In this document: positions 5,701-8,311 of the stretch, in pieces
How the letters are laid out: every line of letters begins with the position of its first letter
Numbering within the stretch: the stretch's first letter is position 1
Source: Phycisphaerae bacterium
GTDB lineage: Bacteria > Planctomycetota > Phycisphaerae > UBA1845 > Fen-1342
DNA length: 8,311 bases
Direction of reading: 5' to 3'
NCBI GenBank assembly: GCA_022842805.1
Contig: JALHOX010000200.1
Coordinates: 1-8,311, forward strand
The notes under the pieces: model-generated
What the model was told of the DNA's origin: nothing
What the model saw: the letters and a program-made list of their open reading frames with translations, nothing else
Databases searched by the model: none
Translations under genes and position numbers: made by a program

Positions 5701-7914
5701 CGCGGTGTCGTAGACATATCTGATCGAGTTCGGGTCGGTGGCGGGCGGAATTACGGGCTCGACCAGCCGCGTTAGGTTGCCGACATCATCGAATTCGTAT
5801 TGCCACTCATATCCGCGGCGATCTGTGACGCGCGTCACCCACGCTTCGCCGTTCCACCCGTCGTAGGCGATGGTGAGCTCGAACTGCTCGCCGCAGGGCT
5901 CGGGCGAGCAGTTGGTCACCTTGTGACGCACACGCCAGAGACGGCCCTGCCCATCGTACTCATAGGTCCAGCGCACCTGGTCTTCGAAATCGGTAACTTG
6001 GGTAATTCGCGAGTTCGCGTCGAGGACGGCTTCATATTCATCCGGGGATTGAGCCGTGTCGGACGCGATCAGCTTTCGAGTCGTCGGGTCCCATCTGAAG
6101 TGTGAGTTGTCGAACTCAACCGAAAAATCCACATCGGTCCTGCCGCCGACACCACCGCCGGATAGCTTGATTTGCGACGGCGCGCTGACGTGCGCCGCCG
6201 AGTTGATGTAGTCGTTATCGAAGATATCGGGCGATGGCAGAACAACACTCTCGTTTCCCGCCGAGTCGATTAGCTTTTGCACGACGAAAATTCCGTCGGA
6301 GGCCGGCAGGCCGTCGACGAATTGAACCTTGGACTGCGCCGGCGTGGTCAGCACCCAGGCCGACGCCGCAGCATCCCAGCGCAGATCGTTGTACACACCG
6401 CGCGGCGGGTTGTAGGGCCGAACCGCGGGGGTGGAATCGTTGCGGGTGTAAAGGTCGATGGCACCGTCATCATGCACCAGCGTAATCGCGCCGTCGCCGT
6501 TGTTCCCGCGGACGTATCCGCCGTAGCTCGTGCGCCAATTGCCGCCGAGCGAAACGTGAGCGAACGGTGTTCTCGGCGCTCCCGCGACGGTCGCTTCGCT
6601 GGAGTGGTGCAGCGCAAATTGCAGCGGCGGACCGAGCGGCCGAACATCCGCCAGACCGATGGTGGTCTGCACGACGCCGGTCCGTAGATCGACGTTGGAG
6701 AACCGGCTCACACCATAGGACGCTCCCCAGCGCCGACCCGATCCCACGAGACTGTCCACCGTCATCCGCACTGTGTCGTTCGACAAATGCGCGGTCGGAT
6801 TGGGGCAGGTCGCGCAAGTCGGGCGGCATGTCGTACATGTGTTGTTGTGCCAGTTGTTCGTCAGCTCCGTCGACACCGCGATCGCGATATCGCCCGGCGT
6901 CGTTGAAGACGTTGGTACGGCCTGGGCCCAGAGTTCGATCGGCTTGGGTTTCTGACCCGGCCAACCGCCGGAAAGTCCGGCGTTAAAACCCGCGATGTCG
7001 CCGACGGTAACAAAACCATCTCCATCGAAATCGCACGACTCAACCATCGGTACACAGGGGTAGTTTTGAACGAAACCGTTCGGATCAGTGAGCGCCGTGA
7101 CGAACGCGGCAATGTCGCCGACCGTGAAGAACTTGTCGCCGTTCGCGTCGCCAAGGAACCAGAATTTACGGGTGAACTTGGGCGTTTGCGTGCCTGGGTC
7201 GTAGTCGCCCCATTGCGTGCCGCCGGTCCGGGCGTTGTAGAGCGTTACGCGACTGGTCGGGTAGTCGACCCACCACGAAAACACGCGGCCGTAATCGCAG
7301 TCGAGATTCGCGGCGTCCGTGTTGAAGGCAACCACCACCGGATAGCGCGTCGGGGATGCGCCGCCGAGCTCTTCGCGGCAGATGATCTTGCCGGGCTGGC
7401 CGCTTACATCTTCGGCGACATCCTCCGCCTCAGTCTGCTCTGGCAGGTTCGTGCCGTCGTCGTTATTGGAATCGGTATCGACGTCGATGCCGCGGAGTGC
7501 GGCGCGCGAACCGCCATTTGCGGCCGGGCGCTCCTGTGCGAGCCGTAATCCGCTGCCGCCATTGCCGAGCCGGGCCGAATTGGTGAGGGCCGCCATAAGC
7601 GTCGTCGAGAACCCATCGTTGTCTGCGGTGCTGACGCTGCCGTCGCGGTTGAAATCCGCCACCTCGAGCAGCGTGCTCATCGACGCCTTGTATTGCGTGC
7701 GCCAATGATCGTGACGTTGCACGGCGAGCCAGTACGGCTCCATGTCGTTGAGATCGACGGTGCCGTCGAGATTGAGATCGCCGCGGGCGTACGTTTGGCC
7801 CACGGCCACCGAAGGCTGCGGCGTCGGCCAGAAGAGCCACGCAGAAGTCGCCAGGCCTCCGATCGACAAAGCGGCGAGGGATCGAAGCGCAATCAAGGCA
7901 CGCCTGCTCTTCAT
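2746..7914 (-). CDS. Secreted RHS/YD-repeat protein with dockerin-like F-hands and variable C-terminal tip
   Basis: The product is 1722 residues. The ATG at 7914 has GGGGAG six bases before it and starts a signal peptide (KSRR, then a hydrophobic run to about residue 29). A TTG at 7971 would bury the signal. Dockerin-type F-hands occur as two separated pairs: 45-58 and 87-100, then 255-268 and 295-308. Both second-pair units carry the text TVGDIA. A Cys cluster CxxCxxxCxxC (360-370) precedes the RHS N-terminal region (about 375-650). YD repeats include YEYDGQGRL (651), YEFDDVGNL (706), YVYDTAHNR (733), FEYDARGYF (867), FIYDAAGRV (1116) and two more near 1141 and 1221. A Gly/Ser linker (879-956) interrupts the shell. 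The RHS core runs from about 1463 (FHGDQVGSITRL) through DPIGL (1557) to PTKRADPSGL (1575-1584), which matches the PxxxxDPxGL self-cleavage motif. Residues 1585-1722 are a tip I do not recognise. In known RHS proteins the shell encloses the tip as a cocoon and releases it as a toxin. Here secretion would be Sec-dependent. The family is certain; toxin function is inferred. Confidence 0.93.
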   Translation of the reverse strand: MKSRRALIALRSLAALSIGGLATSAWLFWPTPQPSVAVGQTYARGDLNLDGTVDLNDMEPYWLAVQRHDHWRTQYKASMSTLLEVADFNRDGSVSTADNDGFSTTLMAALTNSARLGNGGSGLRLAQERPAANGGSRAALRGIDVDTDSNNDDGTNLPEQTEAEDVAEDVSGQPGKIICREELGGASPTRYPVVVAFNTDAANLDCDYGRVFSWWVDYPTSRVTLYNARTGGTQWGDYDPGTQTPKFTRKFWFLGDANGDKFFTVGDIAAFVTALTDPNGFVQNYPCVPMVESCDFDGDGFVTVGDIAGFNAGLSGGWPGQKPKPIELWAQAVPTSSTTPGDIAIAVSTELTNNWHNNTCTTCRPTCATCPNPTAHLSNDTVRMTVDSLVGSGRRWGASYGVSRFSNVDLRTGVVQTTIGLADVRPLGPPLQFALHHSSEATVAGAPRTPFAHVSLGGNWRTSYGGYVRGNNGDGAITLVHDDGAIDLYTRNDSTPAVRPYNPPRGVYNDLRWDAAASAWVLTTPAQSKVQFVDGLPASDGIFVVQKLIDSAGNESVVLPSPDIFDNDYINSAAHVSAPSQIKLSGGGVGGRTDVDFSVEFDNSHFRWDPTTRKLIASDTAQSPDEYEAVLDANSRITQVTDFEDQVRWTYEYDGQGRLWRVRHKVTNCSPEPCGEQFELTIAYDGWNGEAWVTRVTDRRGYEWQYEFDDVGNLTRLVEPVIPPATDPNSIRYVYDTAHNRTKTIDQLGNTWTNTYNVVGGVVTMKSPLTGAASQTWTYAWEQPSGAIWNFYRLDQVTDPLNQWVAFDYAFALDPTLPTCIREVPAIAGGSEAITQLTYYSTNVVGSNMRRGLLESVKDSNRSINQFEYDARGYFKRFDGGVKGTTAPSCGSTVRDGGDRLAGGGCFGESSSTTSTGRTDGQFTSGGGSSSQGGGTEGCVKLIVCELTGGGRSGPALERFGVLPPNQPNMAPLLNCTPSISHTYNNRIEQVLGTIRRNGDELNANYNDYDIVDANVAIDYRVLDPLRRTQSIEQYFAGAPLNADSSTDCGPGGAGRSWEITRTTEFGYSPNELAATIVTPPGGDAIQYFRADGTTPGFDPLRRPVIVERGGMRQKFIYDAAGRVTEVAYGLGGGQAKTLYTYDNANRITSIDHQDYANLTMIKYVFQWRKDNTLEWRDECRIVSGQLVCDARTTFAHDLRKRLIGETRVENGVTIYDLAYTYDQLGNRLSKIDYNAQTQTDYYYDADFWGTLQADAASNTRLALAGLPTALHYTREDGVTSVDSIDNRLIYYIERPISGGTASVTREVWYTYVQAGNVSNIVVKDAGNDWYREIAMFYATNERLWRVMWDRWKGGIRGPFNDYEILPLTEADPKEFYYNGVGGRYLTRPMKITALGGGVYDWEVEGGTLGRNDMWADTLGLTPLDDFSMQVRFTGDTVTSGDQWFNTGGLAGREKPGGSVEYFHGDQVGSITRLSDASGAMTGPAVRYTAFGEVIQSDNSRGGPLPSQYPRYGYVGEHGYESDLIRLDGAAGTKPILLAHVGARWYDAGLGRFVQRDPIGLRGGINAYGYCNNSPTKRADPSGLRSIDDEVDDYIRERRTQIVNRWTDMTGDLGKAFLEGPVRGFKVGFKLPNPNSDLVQFCVAIGWTIDDGSFVSFKCSLGPMSYETGWGWDGGPMGSVGVEDGPLSHDVIPLPGEDHTIGLGPSWGPFSGEVIVDSPFVP
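2749..3162 (-). other. RHS C-terminal variable tip (138 residues), unknown activity
   Basis: This is the segment after PTKRADPSGL. It begins with a charged helical part (RSIDDEVDDYIRERR, tip residues 1-15). A hydrophobic and aromatic part follows (VQFCVAIGWTIDDGSFVSF, tip 55-73). The end is Gly/Pro-rich and probably beta-structured, with GWGWDGG, GLGPSWGPFSG and a single Asp-His pair (EDHT) as the only catalytic-looking residues. Tip cysteines are at positions 58 and 75. GC is near 54% against about 70% in the adjacent core, consistent with exchange of the tip as a module. It does not match nuclease, deaminase or ADP-ribosyltransferase tips that I can recognise. A surface or structural role is the alternative. 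Confidence 0.6.
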
Positions 7915-7920
7915 GGCTGA

Positions 7921-7926
7921 CTCCCC
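7921..7926 (-). promoter_or_regulatory. Shine-Dalgarno of the RHS gene
   Basis: On the minus strand GGGGAG stands six bases before the ATG at 7914, an ideal spacing. It fixes the start in preference to the in-frame TTG at 7971, which lies 57 bases upstream. Confidence 0.75.
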
Positions 7927-8027
7927 AAACTGGCCGCGAAACGTGGACGCATAGAAGCGCCTCTCGGCCAAACACTCGTTGCTCCCGTTGCGGCCACAGA
8001 CCGCGATCCCCGAGGCAACGAAAGCGA

Positions 8028-8057
8028 ATTAGAGGCGTGGCGCGCTAACTATGTCAA
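8028..8057 (-). promoter_or_regulatory. Sigma70-like promoter of the RHS unit
   Basis: Read on the minus strand, a perfect TTGACA (8052-8057) is followed after 18 bases by TCTAAT (8028-8033), five of six matches to TATAAT. Transcription would begin near 8021, giving a leader of about 105 bases before the RHS start. No second comparable promoter is seen between the RHS gene and the two genes behind it, so this may drive all three. The prediction rests on consensus match only. Confidence 0.6.
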
Positions 8058-8311
8058 GGAAAATCTTGGTCATTCTGCCGTCGCGGCACGCAAGTGGCGG
8101 ATTCTGGCGGCTTTGTCCCGCGTTCAATGCGAAACTCTCGCTTGAAACACGATCGCGAATCATGCTTCAATCGACCCGCATGACTCGGGGCGAAACGGAT
8201 GCCGCGGCAACTCGCGTTTGAATGGGAAATACCAGCGGGAGCGCCGGGAAACGCTCCGCCGCTCGGATGCGATTCCCTCGCGGCGGCCGTGAACTTCGAT
8301 TCATCGGCCGA
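8058..8311. other. Intergenic region upstream of the RHS promoter
   Basis: No gene of useful length is visible on either strand. The only structure is a six-base-pair hairpin (GGAGCG 8238-8243 with CGCTCC 8252-8257, loop of 8). The window ends within this region, so any divergent neighbour lies outside. Confidence 0.4.

Noticed and set aside
1..8311. CRISPR array
   Set aside because: No regularly spaced repeats of 24-40 bases were found; the repeats seen are short or only doubled.

Overview
The window looks like a piece of a GC-rich planctomycete-type genome (Phycisphaerae or Planctomycetia-like). This is an inference from protein style: a very large Sec-exported RHS/YD-repeat protein carrying dockerin-like F-hand motifs near its N-terminus, together with high GC and a weakly coding, hairpin-rich flank. 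No rRNA, tRNA or species marker is present, so the assignment is tentative.

Layout. Positions 1-1084 hold no gene I can support. They contain short repeats and hairpins, including one convincing intrinsic terminator (658-691) and a strong GC-rich stem-loop (757-788). Four copies of the 7-mer CATAACC (both orientations) lie within 93 bases (960-1052), just upstream of a tyrosine recombinase remnant (1085-1438). The remnant keeps the catalytic HxxR, GH and Tyr motifs but lacks the N-terminal half of the enzyme. This side reads as the eroded edge of a mobile element.

From 1587 to 7914 everything is on the minus strand and appears to form one transcription unit read right to left. A good sigma70-like promoter (8028-8057) and a clean Shine-Dalgarno (7921-7926) precede a 1722-residue RHS-repeat protein (7914 to 2746). 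It is built as signal peptide, two split F-hand pairs, a Cys-rich linker, RHS N-terminal and YD shell, and RHS core ending in the self-cleavage motif PxxxxDPxGL. A 138-residue variable tip follows. Right behind it come a small putative two-helix membrane protein (2708 to 2445, 37 bases after the RHS stop) and a single-pass membrane protein with an NTF2-like exterior (2348 to 1587).

The most interesting hypothesis is that the RHS protein is a polymorphic toxin or adhesin whose C-terminal tip was swapped in, with one or both downstream membrane proteins acting as cognate immunity. GC content falls abruptly at the tip boundary (about 54% by hand count over 2761-3165, against about 70% over 3241-3360) and stays near 54% in the small downstream gene. 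That fits a tip-plus-immunity cassette of separate origin. I do not recognise the tip family, so its activity is unknown.
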